Source: Chrysomallon squamiferum (taxonomy: Eukaryota > Mollusca > Gastropoda > Neomphalida > Peltospiridae). From it: a DNA stretch of 64,000 nt. The translations under genes and the position numbers were made by a program. Location of the stretch: assembly GCA_012295275.1 (NCBI GenBank), contig CM022673.1, positions 22,063,413 through 22,127,412 of the forward strand, written 5' to 3'. Below are positions 1-13,651 of the stretch, piece after piece; within the stretch, counting starts at the first letter, position 1, and each line of letters starts with the position of its first letter. A model generated the notes under the pieces. The model was not told where the DNA came from, did no database searches, and saw nothing but the letters and a program-made list of their open reading frames with translations.

Positions 1-461
1 ACAGTAACAATAAAAACCGCAACAAAAAGAAAAGAAAACTCCAGAACCTCCAAAAATTCAGAAATAAAATTGAATACAAAATGATAAATTTAATTAGCCA
101 GGTAAGGTAGATCTTACACCTGTAATCATACTAAATTTTATTAAACAATTCCAAGACAATGCACATTTTTTCCAAGTCTAATTACAACAGTTTTATCCAA
201 CATATCTAAAATGTATTGTAAATTTCTCGTTTTGATACTGTAATGTAACATTAATGAAATATGACTTTTATTCCATTTTCCTTTTAAAAAATGAAAATAT
301 TATATCCTTTTTAAAAGTGAAATATATATTTTTCAATGACAAAATGTGTAAGATCATGTTAAGGATAACAACAATTAAATTCTTATAAAACCACTGTAGT
401 CTTATAATTTTGTTCTAATTTCATATATGAATAAATGAATGAAAAAAAAATTAACAACAAC

Positions 462-533
462 CTTTTCATTTTCTCCAAGAAGTCTTTGTCCATCATAATC
501 AGGATATGGATTTGGAAAAGCTCTTTCATCCAT
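462..533 (-). CDS. Possible first coding exon of an unidentified minus-strand gene
   Basis: On the minus strand an ATG at 533-531 opens a 24-codon frame reading MDERAFPNPYPDYDGQ and ending GENEK, followed at 461 by a weak GTTGTT donor. The Asn-Pro-Tyr-Pro-Asp-Tyr run and the acidic, non-repetitive composition look coding-like against the surrounding AT-rich DNA. A minus-strand frame stays open from about 121 to the left edge behind a GATTACAG acceptor and is strongly hydrophobic. However, the phases of the two pieces do not join directly, so any link would need another exon or a different donor. I do not recognise the protein. It could be the 5' end of a gene lying left of the window, or chance. 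Confidence 0.3.
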
Positions 534-933
534 GGTTCATCAGTAATTCCTCAGTAGCAGTAAATGTCTCAAAATTACAAAACTTCAGGCAATGAATTTT
601 ATACAACTGTAACAATATAGTAATATAACATAGTCATTTATGTGAAAGGTTATGGTTTCTAATGTCATAAAAAATATAAAATATATATTGCCCATATTTA
701 CACAATTTGAATGCACTGTATACCGGTAACATGTATTGTAATCTTTAATAATTAATAATGTAAAAAAATGCTGGTTATATGTTATCTGATAAAAACATCA
801 TTTTGTAAGATCATTAATAAAGTTTAGTGATTTCTTACAGAATCACAGTTTCTAACTATATAATAAAAATCTTATTTAATGATAAATGAAAGTCACAATT
901 CAAAATATATATATATATTTAATTTATTATTTA

Positions 934-965
<32 letters not shown>

Positions 966-1571
966 TATTGTTTATTTATTATTATTTTACCTTTTTTTTT
1001 TTTTTTTTGGTTTCAATTTATGAATCATAAAGTGCATTTCGTAACAATAACCCAAATTATATATATATATATGAAACAAAAATGTAGACGGCTATTTTCA
1101 CTGTTTTTTCTCATTAATATTTTAGAGATCACAGTATTTAATGTAAAATGCATCAATAGTAGTCAAATAAGGCTTATATGCACAATGCAGTTTATAGTCA
1201 AACAAATCATGTTTTATACAATTAATGTTATAAACTGACTTTATGAACTGTCCTAATGTGACACCAACCTAATTTTTCTGTTGTTTTTTTGTTGTTGTTT
1301 TTTTTTGGATTTTTTTTTTTTTTTTACTTATTTGAAGATGGTCACGGAACTGTAATTAATGCTATTAATGTTATTTTTCAAAACATAATGTTCACAAACG
1401 TTTTTTAATGTTCTCCAGATATTATCAGTGACAGAAAAAAATATAAATAAATAAAACTTTTAAAAAGCAACTCTGTGAATTATCTGAGCATATCACTTTA
1501 TCAGCGATCAAGAACGACTTTTTCTTAGATAAGAAATTAATGTCTCATTGTCGTCCCGTTATTACTACTAC

Positions 1572-1606
<35 letters not shown>

Positions 1607-4600
1607 GTATTAGTATTAGTATTAGTATTATATACGTCAAAGCTATTATTAATATCTAATAAAATAAAATTTGTAAAAAAATAAAGCGAGTGGTAAATAC
1701 AAACTGTTTTAACACAGAATTAGATAAATATTATTATCTTTTTATATCTTTTTTGGAAGCAGACGGTTTATTTATTACGCCAAAGCTATGTAAGTAAACG
1801 AGTGTTTGTCAGTCTATGAGGAAATCGCCATTTTTGTGTTTATAAAGTTGGTAAAATTGGTAAATTGCATGATCTTAATACAATTTAAAATATATATATT
1901 GTCTATCGGACAGCGTTCCATCTGTCAGGTAGGCTTTAAATAATAATATGCTTCAAAATGTGTGAACTATTTATTATTAGACAATAATTGAAAGAAACAG
2001 AGATGCTCCATTATTGATTACTTAATTTATTACATAAAAGTAACATTACTAGTATTAGTGCAGTTTACTGTTCAGTTGTTTTTTTTCCGCCATTATAAGA
2101 TTATTATGTTTGTGGCAATAATTCAGAGTAATGACTAAAGTAAAGAAACTTTATTTGCACCCAAAATTTTTTCCATTTACATGTTAATCTTGTTCCTTTT
2201 ACTTAGTGGCTGATGTTACAATAATTAGAAATGAAGGGAGTTAGTAATGAAAGTTTATTGTTCGTCATTTTAACATTTTTTTTTTTTTTTTTTTTTTTTA
2301 CTATTATTATAATAATTACCAAATTTTTAAACATAATTTTAAAATATATTTGATAAAGAATACCATATTTTATAATTTTTGGTGTTGTTAATTTGTTTAC
2401 ATACATTCAGGCTTAATCCAGTTATGTTTTAATTTATCATTTTTATGGCATTGCATAGGATGTAATCAGACATTTTAGGGCATTAAGGCAACTTTTATCA
2501 AGTTTTCAGGGAAGTTATCAAGGTTGTTGCATTTCATAGCTATATTCCAGCTATAATCAGAACAATGTTTATTTGAATCACTTGTACCTAAAAATAACTA
2601 AAAAGCTGTGCACATTTGCTTGTGGCATTTCAAATTTAAAAGTTAAGATAATAAAGATACCATGAAATATCTCATAATTAAGCAGATATAGTTGCTTCAC
2701 TGGAATTAAGAACTGTTGTGTTGACAGAAGTCAAATCACAAACATTTAAACAACAACAAGAAATAAGTGATTTTAAATATTTGTTCAACATGGTCACTGG
2801 GATTTCAGGTGGTTCATGGAGACACAACAGATATGTTATAAATGGAGTAACATATTTACCATTTTTTAATTATTATCTTCAAGGCAACATTTTACAAGTG
2901 ATAAATTTATTGCCTTTTTGGGCAAAGATTTTAATGCACCCCATCATCTACTTCATTGCAATACCAGCATTTTAGATTATATAACTTCAGAACATGTTGT
3001 GGACCCATATCATATTGTTGTATTATTAACATTTAAAATGACTTAAGTATTACAACAAGCATGACAAAGAGACACACCTATGTAAGTCTCTCACCTTTAA
3101 ACTTGATGTTAAAATAGATGTACATCATCATTCATTGTCTCAGCTTGACCCATTTAACATAATAGCTTAAAAGAAGTTTATTTTCTGTTAACTAACCATT
3201 TTTATCTTTAAATAAATGGTCTAATTTTTGTGAGGTATTTTGTCAGTAATAATATTATACCTGATAAAATTATTGTTGTTATTGTTTTATTATTCATACA
3301 AAATTAAAAAAAAAAAAATTTGTTTGATCTTCTGCAGAGAATACTGTATGTTTTTAGTGATAATGAAAATAGCTAGAGAGAGCTTTTTGGTTTATGGTAT
3401 GGACAGGTAGGTATGTATATATGAATATATCTGAATACAGAGTCATATTAACATCTTCAGCTAAGATGCCATATAAAAGCATATTTATTTCAACAGCTTT
3501 TTAAAAAAAAAATTGTAAATATAAATGGAAATATCCATTTCTTTTCATTTCTGATCTGAAAAATAAATTGAAAACTAATAAGAAAGCTTTAACTTAGACA
3601 TACATGGATTAAGAGACTTCCTCTGTGTTATATTCATGTGATTTTGGCCTCATTTTGTGACAGTAAACAAACCTGCCATTGTTTACCACCACACACCTCA
3701 CACACATCATGGCAGATTATTTCCTGACTGGATTGTAATCTTTTCCCGTCAGTTGACATACACCTCTTGTTTCTCAAATCTCAACATTTAACTTTACAAG
3801 GAATAATTTATTTTCTCATCAAATTATTTCTGAAGTAGATAGATATTTTAAATTTCAGTTATTTATATACATATATATATATATATATATAATCTTTAAT
3901 TTTTTTTTATATAGAAATATATATTAAATATGCAACTTCTAAAAGTAATGAAAAAAAAGAAGTAAATACAGCAAACAACAAATATTACAATGAATAAATA
4001 TGAAATTGTGAATTAATGTTTCTGATTTTTTGCTGATACTACATGGAAATGTGAAATTTTTGCTCAAATGAGCATATATTAATTATCATTACATCTTAGT
4101 ATGGAAGGTTATTTTTGTAGCTGTTATTGCATAATATTTTGTTACTGAACATATTTGACAAGATAATCATAATCTTAAATCATTTCTTCAGTTTTTGAGT
4201 CAACACTTTAAATAATAGTCAAAGGCCCACAGTGAAATCTATCCATATCCACTGCAAGAACAGAATTTTGTAACAGAATTTTTTTATATTGAATTTTGTC
4301 AATGCCTTTGGAGCTTCTTTCAATCAAAAATATTTTAAGGCATATAGTTGTACCAAATAATATAAGGCATAGTCAACATAAATAATTAAATATTGTGATT
4401 GTTTTTTGTATAACTATATATAAGATATCAACAACATTTTTATATGTATATATTATGTATTTGTTTACAGTATCTATGTATTTTTATATTACATACCATT
4501 TGGTTATTAATGGTTGATGTACTCACATAGATTACTGAACTCAAATGAATACCAGGTGGGCGTTATTATTGATTTGTAATGAATATAATTCTTTAAATAG

Positions 4601-5074
4601 AGATTATTATTATTATTATTTATTATATTGGAAATTTGAAAATAATTATCAAAATGTTCAATATAAATGTTTATATATATTAAATTAATAGATGTTTTAT
4701 TTGAATTTAATATGGAATTAATACCTTTATTTTAGATGTGTCCAGGCCTATCAATGGCAGCATGCATATTTAAACTAAACAGCACAGGATTCAGAAAATC
4801 TCCAAATTTCCTATTCAAGTATGTTTATGCATTACAGTGGACACACACACGCATTTTAAATTTTACTCTCAAACAGTAATAAAACTTTAAACTACAAATG
4901 TATTACAAATAACACAACAGTTAATATGATTTATTCATGTAAAATCATCTGGATCACTTAACTTCATTGGAAGAAACAGATATTTCTTGAGAATTAAATA
5001 AGGTAACTTTTAAAACTTAATTTTATTAGAATTTCACTTTTATGACTGTACCAAAACTTCAAAAAAAAAAAAAA

Positions 5075-5108
<34 letters not shown>

Positions 5109-5630
5109 CATAAAAACAATATCCTACTATAACAAAATGCAAAGTTTATAAAATTTTTTTATTTGTGATATGAATTAAAAAATGTTTAATCATGCTTTCT
5201 GTGTAAAAATATTAACTGATACATATACATACATCATAAATGTAGTATTCTTTTTCATGTTTTTGTGCTTAAAATAAATAATATTCAAATTATTCACATA
5301 AATTTAGTGTTTTGCAATTCACCAGTTATAAAATGAGTTTTGACATCACAGAATTAAAATAATTTATTATCTTGAACGTATGTAAAATAAAACAAAAACT
5401 TGTAATACTCTTTTTTTTTGCATTACCACCACCCAACTTTTTAGAACACCGTTACATCCTTATTTCATTAAAAAAATATAATAATAATACTAAAATAAAA
5501 TAAAATAATAATAATAAAAATAATAACTGAAAAACAACATGTGTTATGTGATGATAAAATGAATTGTTTGAAGAATGCAGTTTTTAAAGATAAAGAACAG
5601 CATAGTTAAAAAAAGATATATCTATTTTCA
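534..5630. other. AT-rich gene-poor stretch with short microsatellites
   Basis: Apart from one unassigned ORF near 2.7-3.0 kb, I see no coding signal. It contains (ATT)n at about 943-965 and 1570-1620, poly-T runs near 990, 1300 and 2276-2299, a (TA)n at about 3870-3890 and (AAT)n near 5074-5100. The 5' untranslated part of the TMEM98 gene probably begins somewhere in the right half, since an acceptor at 5629-5630 precedes its start codon, but I could not locate the upstream exon. Confidence 0.6.
2682..2975 (+). other. Unassigned open reading frame, possible exon or pseudogene fragment
   Basis: One frame is open for 97 codons from just after a TAA at 2679-2681 to TAG at 2973-2975. It lacks an early ATG; the first internal ATG is well inside. 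The translation is not low complexity and includes MVTGISGGSWRHNR and a hydrophobic C-terminal half rich in Leu, Ile, Phe and Pro. The length is notable for DNA this AT-rich. No family is recognised, and no clean acceptor or donor frames it. It may be a decayed retrocopy, an exon of an unseen gene, or chance. Confidence 0.25.
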
Positions 5631-5641
5631 GATTGTGAGAC

Positions 5642-8600
5642 ATGATGGAAGTTGTCGTCATAGTAGCAATTGGTGTATTAGCTGCTATTTTCTTAGCTTC
5701 TGTGGTGGCTTTGGTTTTTGTATGTTACCAGAAATACTGTCGACACGTTGATCTCATAACAGCTCAGCATAAAGAAACAAGGTATTTTTACAAAATATAA
5801 TATATTTTGCAAATTTGTTTCAAAACCTCTCTCTCTCTCTCTCTCTCTCTTTAAATTTTTGTTTTATTAAATATTTCTTCTGATTTCTTGTCTTATAGTG
5901 TTACTTATTGCATGTTTCAGAGCTGATGCTCAGCTTATTACATCAGACCAGGGACCTCAGACTGTGACTGGAGTTGAACTTGATGACGTTCAGTTCACCA
6001 ATCCAAACATGGAAGAGATTTTACAAGACGGAAGATGGGTAGATGATGCTACGTAAGTCTGAACTTGATTTTATAAATGAAACATGTTTTAATATATATT
6101 GTAAACATTTGTGATTTATTGATTTTGCTGAATTAAAATATCACATAAGAAATATATTCAGTTTAAAAAACAAAATGTTATGGAATTTATATAATAATAA
6201 TAATAATAACAATAATAGTTAAACCATAAATGATAAGAACACAGATTTTTTTTTTTATACTGCTATATATTTCAGTTAATTTATATTTTAGTGGTCTAGT
6301 TCCTCACTGCATTTCCATACTGAAAACTTGCCATCAACTGACTGAGAAATTGGTTGGCATGACGATGGGTAATGCACAGAATATTCGCACACAGGAAACA
6401 CTGACAGATATTGTGGCTGTGGCTAAAAGAATTAGTCCTCGTGTTGATGAAGTTGTTAAATCTATGTACCCACCTTTAGATCCAAGACTCTTGGAAGCCA
6501 GGTGAGCAAAAACTTTTCACTTTTAACATAACTTTTTAAATATATGTTGAGATACTTTATATACTGTAAGAAAAAATATTTATTGTATAATAATTTTTAT
6601 TTTTTGGTTAATAATTTGTAGACATCATAGATAATTAGAAAATAAAAGCTAAAAATGAAAGTGTAGATGTGAATTATGAAAAATGTAGCAAATTATTATA
6701 TCTAGGGCCCAAAATAATTGGTCTAATGTAAAAATTCTTTAAAATATAGTGTAGAGATAAAAATTTTGATAGGAAATACATTCTGTGATAATTTCAAAAA
6801 GATGATTTTAAAACAGGTTGTAAAGAAAGATTTGACTTGTTTTAGATGTACTGCTCTAGTCCTGTCTGTCAGCCATCTTGTTCTTATTACCAAGAATGCT
6901 TGCCGCCTCTCTGGAGTGCTCGACTGGATTGATCAGTCTCTTGCTGATGTGGAGGAACATTTACAAGTACATTCTTTTTATTTTTGCTTGCTTACTTAAT
7001 TTTATTTTTAGAGAATACTTACTTTGATGGAATATGTTTTTATTATTATTATTATTATTTTTCTGATATATGACATGTTGCTTATGTAAATTATTTTTAC
7101 CTTTTGTAGAATGTTTTATGTTTTTCATGTTTTTTTGTTTTTTTTCTATGAAAAACTCAAATGTGCAGACCACACCAAACAATCTGAGATTTAAATTAAA
7201 ATATAAAAATATTATATTCAAATAAATTAATTTAGTTGTCCTCTGTTGAAACAGTAACAAGAAATCATTTTCTTGCTTCTGGTCATTAATTTCTGACACT
7301 TTTCTAAATAGTTGAAAGTACACAAGTTTTTTAATTTAAACAGTGCATTACCAATTTTATTGTATTATCTTTGTACCTTAAAGAATGTAGTAATGACTAA
7401 ACCTCACACCTTTGCTTATTGCTAACTCATTTATTAATACTATATTAGTACTAACCAGGATACAGGTCAATTATTCTTTGTCTTAAAAATCACTGGAGTC
7501 AAACTATAAATTACTTTGAAAAAAACAAAATGTTAACTAAAGCTTGTAATATATATATATATATATATACACATACACACACACACACACACAGCTTTGA
7601 TGTTAAACTAGACATACTTTATGCAAAAACTAACATTAAAATATATATATATATATTAATTTTGAAATTGATTTCAGATGATAGATTATTGACCTGTATA
7701 ATAATCTTAGATTAGCATGACTGCTTTTCACTTTTACAAATTATACTGACAGTTCCAAATTGCAGAATATTGCTAGTTATTTAACACTATAACTGTGGAA
7801 CTTATTTGTTCTTGTTGTATTAAGATTACTAACAATACTCCTATTTACTAACAATTACTAACATGGTGGATGTTGTCCTTTTAGGAAATAAGGAAAGCAG
7901 CAAGGCATGAAGTACATGTAGGTCATGGTTAGTATTATAAGTACCAGTGTGCACTGTGGATTGTGTTACACCATGCTCTCTGTACCTTTTGTTTGTGTTT
8001 TTTATTCTGATGCTCATTTTCCTTTATTACCCAGCATACTGCTTTACATCCAGTGGACTTTGTCCAAACTGATATCTAAGACAGATTTCTGTTTAAACAG
8101 AAACAATTTTTAAGTTTTTGAATCTGTTATGCAGCTTCAGATTAGTGACGATATTATTTTACTTTTTGGTAGAGCTCAGAATCCAACTTGTCAATGACAA
8201 GTAAACAGAGACATTCTGAAAATTATTCTATTATTTTTTTTCATTACAGTTTGCATGCATGTTATTTCTCTAGACCAAAGTGGGAGGTATCATCCCTCAC
8301 CAGTCCATTGGAAAAGGGTCATTAAAAATTAGTTATGTGCAACAGCTCTTACCTTTCACACATTTTACATTGCAAATAAAAATTCTTTATTTTACACAAT
8401 GACTAGAAAGGAATAGGTAGCTGTGATGATAAAGATTGGGAGTCACAGGTGGTACCAGTGTGCTCTAGATTATCAGTCATTTCCAATCATTGTTGAAAGA
8501 ACCTGAACTCTGCATGAAATAAAAGTGAACTGAGTTTAGACGAGTCCATTGTCTTTAAAAAGAGACTGTTAATCAGCTGACTTTATGATATCATATAGCA

Positions 8601-9045
8601 GTTTATAATGTTCACAATTTAACTTGGTAAAAAAGAAACTAACCAACATATACACACACCCACACACCCATACAACCATACACCCCACACACCCCCTATT
8701 AAAAAACCTGAACAAAAAAACAACAACAAAAAAGTCCAAACAAAATTAAAGAATTAAATAATAAGACAGTCTGAAAAATTGAATCAAAAGAGAAGTTAAT
8801 ATTTAAATCTGAAAAAAATAAAAATAAAATAAAAAACCCTGCTTATTTAGAACTTGAGTAGTATAAGAGTACATCACCAGTTTGAAGTGTGTTTTTTTAT
8901 TTTGTTGCAGGTGTTGCGAGAGGCAAGTCTGAACAACGAGTATTATCACAGAATGCAGTCTGAGTCACAGGCTCCAGTGAGAGAAAACCAACCTGAGGTT
9001 GTCACCCACACCCTCACTCACAACAGTAACATATCACAAGTGTAA
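5642..9045 (+). CDS. TMEM98: Transmembrane protein 98 homologue, five coding exons
   Basis: Coding exons are 5642-5781, 5921-6052, 6292-6501, 6846-6966 and 8911-9045, all with GT-AG borders and matching phases (2, 2, 2, 0). The product is 245 residues, or 244 from the second of two adjacent ATGs at 5645, which matches vertebrate MET-VVIVAIG best. Human TMEM98 has 226 residues. An N-terminal membrane anchor (about residues 4-28, with VVIVAIGVLAAIFLAS) is followed by a polar linker and a conserved helical domain. That domain contains AKRISPRVDEVVKSMYPPLD, SVSHLVLITKNAC and LDWIDQSL, nearly identical to the vertebrate protein. The family is a single-pass membrane protein, in vertebrates linked to MYRF self-cleavage and myelin/eye biology; its role here is inferred only. 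An acceptor at 5629-5630 implies an upstream noncoding exon. The last exon encodes a divergent Asn/Gln/Thr-rich tail ending at TAA 9043-9045. Confidence 0.95.
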
Positions 9046-12000
9046 TGAAAACACCTGTTTGGCAGCTATCAGATTGTTTAACAAAAAAACATTTTAGTTC
9101 TTAGAACATCTTCATATAATGAAAAACATTTTTAGAAATTCATTATCCATGTTTTGATATGAACTTTGAAATTTTTATATGATCATACATAATTCAAAAT
9201 TTATTCTCAGCTTTATTGTCTTATTTTTTCTACTTGTGTGAGAAATCATAAATATTTATAGAAAATTAGCTAGAATCCAAAAGAAAATATATTTTGGAGA
9301 AAACAAAATTAAAAAATTAAAATAATATCTTTTCTTTTTGGAAGTTATTTTTGAATAATACATTTATTTTAAGTGAGAGTTTTGAAGGAATTGTTTCTCT
9401 TTGCAGTTTTCCTTTCTTACATTAGTACTAACTGTAAAGAGAAACTTTACATGTTAATTAATGATTTAAAAATGAAGAGCAGTTAAATATATATATATAT
9501 ATATATTTTTTTTTTAAGATACTTTACAGCTTTGACAGTTAATAAGATTATAACAGTTTGAAAATAATAATAACAATAAATACATTTTTATATTTGAAAA
9601 GACAATAATCAAATAACATACAATAATATGTACATGAATGCATATGTATACATATATAAAGCTATTTATTGGGAATTTCTTCTGGTATTTGTTTCCAATG
9701 TTAAGGATCACAGCTTTTAACAGAAGTGCCTTTCAAACTTATATGTATATACATGTTTATACAAGTTAATCTGTCAAACATTGCAAATTGTTTTTTTAAG
9801 GATTTATTGAGAAAAACTGTTTCTATTCATATAATGAATATATTATATATTTTTTGTAATGGTTCACAGGGTAGATATCAGTCACAAATATTAAATTACA
9901 TATTTATTCTATAGATATTTTTGCTGGTATCAGTAGTTTTATTTACTTTGAATTACAGAGATTTGTTTTAAAAATGCAGATATATTTCATACTTGTATCG
10001 AATTACAACAGTTACAAATGTTTTCTGTTATGCTTTTAAAATTTATTTTGTTTTGTAAGGATTTTTTTAAACTTGTAATATTTTTTGTATTTTAAGGAAT
10101 ACTATTTGACTTCATTAAACAAGAAATGTCTTCTATGTTTAAATATGATTAATCAAAATGGCAGATTTTTAAATGTTATTTTGTAAATGCTGTAAAATAT
10201 TTTTATATTCATTTTTAAACCATTATGTCCACACAGTAGAGATTTGCAAACTGCTTCACTAAAAAATTGACAGAGATTAAATTGTTACTGTTACTTTATA
10301 TATACTGTATACATGGTAATAATCTATGCAGTTCAATCAGCCCTTCCTGATATGTTTTTTCTATTTATTTTTGTTAGTTGTACACTAAATATATTTGCTC
10401 ATTATACTGCATTCCTTCATTTAAGTTTATCATTGTATACTACAGGTGCTGGATGACATTTTTTAAAGTTTTTTCTTTAAGGGGTTTTTCTTTTCTAATT
10501 TTTTTATTATTATTTTTTTTTTTTAATATAACATAACAGTTAGTTTACTTTCTCCTAAAATTGTTTTGAAAAGTGAATATAGAGTTCTATAAAGCATAGG
10601 ACATCTGCACTTACAAATATTTCTGTTTCTTTCCTCATAAAAAACGGTTGGAGTAAAGTCTTTTGAAATATTGTAAAATCTAGAATGCAACACTAAAAAA
10701 TGAAAAAATAATGTTATAAAATAAATCATTATACATGATATTTTGTAAAGAGTAAAAAATAAAAATTAAATATTTATATAGTTATAAATGATTGCAAAGT
10801 GACTGGAATTGTATAAATAACATTATTGGTACTTCTTTTGCAGCTGACTTCTTTCTACAGAATATTTTGACCAACATTAGATATTAATTCAGTTAAACAA
10901 ATGTGTTTTTAAGAGAGAAATAATAATTTAAAAAAGGAATGACATCTATTGAGTAAAATAGGTACAGTAAATATTCATATATTTGGTTTGTTGTAATTGT
11001 TATTTATTTTATTATTGTTTTAATATTTGACATGAAACAAAAATGTTCAGATTTTATTTTGTATATCATTACTGGGTATTTGATTAATCTTTTCACTCCT
11101 CCAAATAAAAAGTAAATTTATGGGGAAAAACAAAGAGAGAGAAATATTCAGTAAATCATCATATTCACCCAATGAATAATTATTTCTGAATTGATTTTAT
11201 AAATTTGGATAACATTTTAAAATATTACAGGTGGTCAGAAATTTAAATAACACTATTTTTAGAAAAGATTGATTTATTGTGTCATTGCTTCTTTGTTTTA
11301 GCATGTTGGTGCAGGGTTAGAAGAGTGACTGTATTTGTAAATGTATTTTACCAGTACTATAACTTTTCATGATGTGGCCTTTCACTATTTAAGTGACAAA
11401 ATCTATAAAAAGTTATTGTATAGCACAGATAATGTTTGTACATAGGAAATGAAGTGTGGACTTGTTGTTGTCTCGTTTTCTTTAGAGCAGTATTATTCCT
11501 TGATAATGTGAGTGTTTACTACAGAGATAATCATTTAGTATCTAACTGGTTTTAGAAATTACACCAGAGAAATTATTATTATAACTTATTAAATTTAATA
11601 AAAGACATCTTCAAAAATATACTCATAATGTAGTGATAAAAAGCTTTTGTTTAAAATGAAAACAATCTAAATTATTAAATATAAATCAAGATTTTTGATA
11701 ATGTACTCCATAAAGTAGTTTTATTGTTCTGTAATGAATGATAAACACTAGTTCTATTTTCACACTAGAACTGGTCATAAACTTTGAAATATTTGAAGTC
11801 GTGAGTTGGGTTTTTGTTAATGGAGACAAACTGACGGTTTTTTAATTACATTATGTATATACATTCCATTTGTCATATATCACATATTTACATTCCTCCA
11901 TGAACTTATTTTCATTCCTTTCATAAATATTCCAGTTCGGTGCCATATACCTTTATTTTGCATAAACATATCTATACAGTCATAGCTATGTGTGTGTTCA

Positions 12001-13651
12001 AGGCTTGTCTATTCTGGAATTGGGGTAAATTTTATATCTGCTTACTTCATAATCATGCCAACTAAAATTTCTTAACAGATATTTTTTTAATGTTTTTTCT
12101 TTTCTTATTTTTATTGTGGAACAACTATGCAGAACATTTTTTAACACATTCCATATGCAAGAAACAAACATACCCTGATGACTTATTGAAATATGGTCAC
12201 AATTTTTATACAATACTCAACTGATTTAAGGAAATACACAATATATATTAATGTACTGACATTAATGGGTAATATTCAGCTTATACAAAAATTGTTAAGA
12301 ATATTAATATTAATATTAAAATGTGATTTTATTATTAGTATTTATTTCAAATAATTTTGATTTAAATGTTCATTAAAAAAAATCATCAAATCATATTTTC
12401 ATGATTGTATATATATATATATATATGTCTGGTACCATCATTTATGTACTCCAGCACAAACAAATCTGTAATTTGATATTAGAAAAGAAAGACATGAGAC
12501 TTTAGGAAATTATTTTTAATTTCACACAAATTTGTTAATTTTTTATAATTCTTTACTGTTTAAAAAGCAAAAAATATTTTTAAAATATTTGTCTTTATCA
12601 CATCAAAATGTAAGTATGTTATAGTTTCTTTTACTAATCAGGATGTCATTTTGAAATTGTTTATTAAAACAATTAACATTTTAAAGAATAAAAGTAAAAT
12701 TGCTAAAGATGAGATACAATATAGATTTTATATATTGCTGGAATTTTTTTTAAACATTCTTCGAAATAAAAGGTAAAGAATCAATTTTTTATCATTTTTA
12801 AATTCTCATAGTTGATGTTATTACTTTAGCAATACATTCCACAATTTATAATTTAAAAAAATTAAAATAATAATAATGTATTTAAGAATTGTGTGCTTTT
12901 TTTTTTTTAAAGTATCTAATTTTTGAAATCTAAAGTTATTAATGTAAATTGCATCAAACATTTGTATATTACATTTTCATGGTTTACATGCAGTTTCTGC
13001 AAACAGACATTTTATAGCAGAATAAAGAAAATTTATTCACTTATTTCTTTTTGTTGTTTGTTTCTAATTATGTTTTTAGACAATATTAACATTTCTCTAA
13101 GTTAATCAATTAAACATTAATGCCATTCCATTTGAAGATAATCATTTGTTTTCCTCATGAATATCAGTTCCGTTTGAACTTTTTATTTTGGCTTCCTCTT
13201 TTAAAAATTATTTCAGTTGAGAAAATAGAGGACAACTTACAAAGTAACTTCTAAAGTATGTCTCTGAAGCTTACTATCTTATGCTGGCACTGAGAGAAAA
13301 CCTAAAATGAAAAGCTTAACAACCTAAGCATATTAACATAATGGTAAATAATAATATATCCTCCAATGATGAGATAGTGAACTAGTCTTTCATTTTCTCT
13401 TGATAACAATGTATTTCAGCTTTAGACACATCATATGTAATTGGGGAAAAGTATTGATTTTATTAATAATAACACTTCAGACCATTGCTCTAACCAATGA
13501 GCTACAGCATGCACATGAAACTTGTAACACACATGAATCAACAAAAGTGGACCCATGAAAAATGTATTACAGGCATTTGTGTTTGGTCACAGGTTAGATA
13601 AATATTTATTAAAAAGTAATGCTGATTGTTATTTTTAAAATTGTTCAAACA
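9046..13651. other. 3' flank of TMEM98 and convergent intergenic DNA
   Basis: This stretch lies between the TMEM98 stop and the PEX10 stop, which face each other. It is AT-rich without a credible coding exon; the ORFs in it are short and low in complexity. The first part is presumably TMEM98 3' UTR. AATAAA-type hexamers occur at several places, for example in CCAAATAAAAAG near 11101-11110, but none can be singled out. Short (TA)n tracts lie at about 9487-9505 and 12407-12427. Confidence 0.6.
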
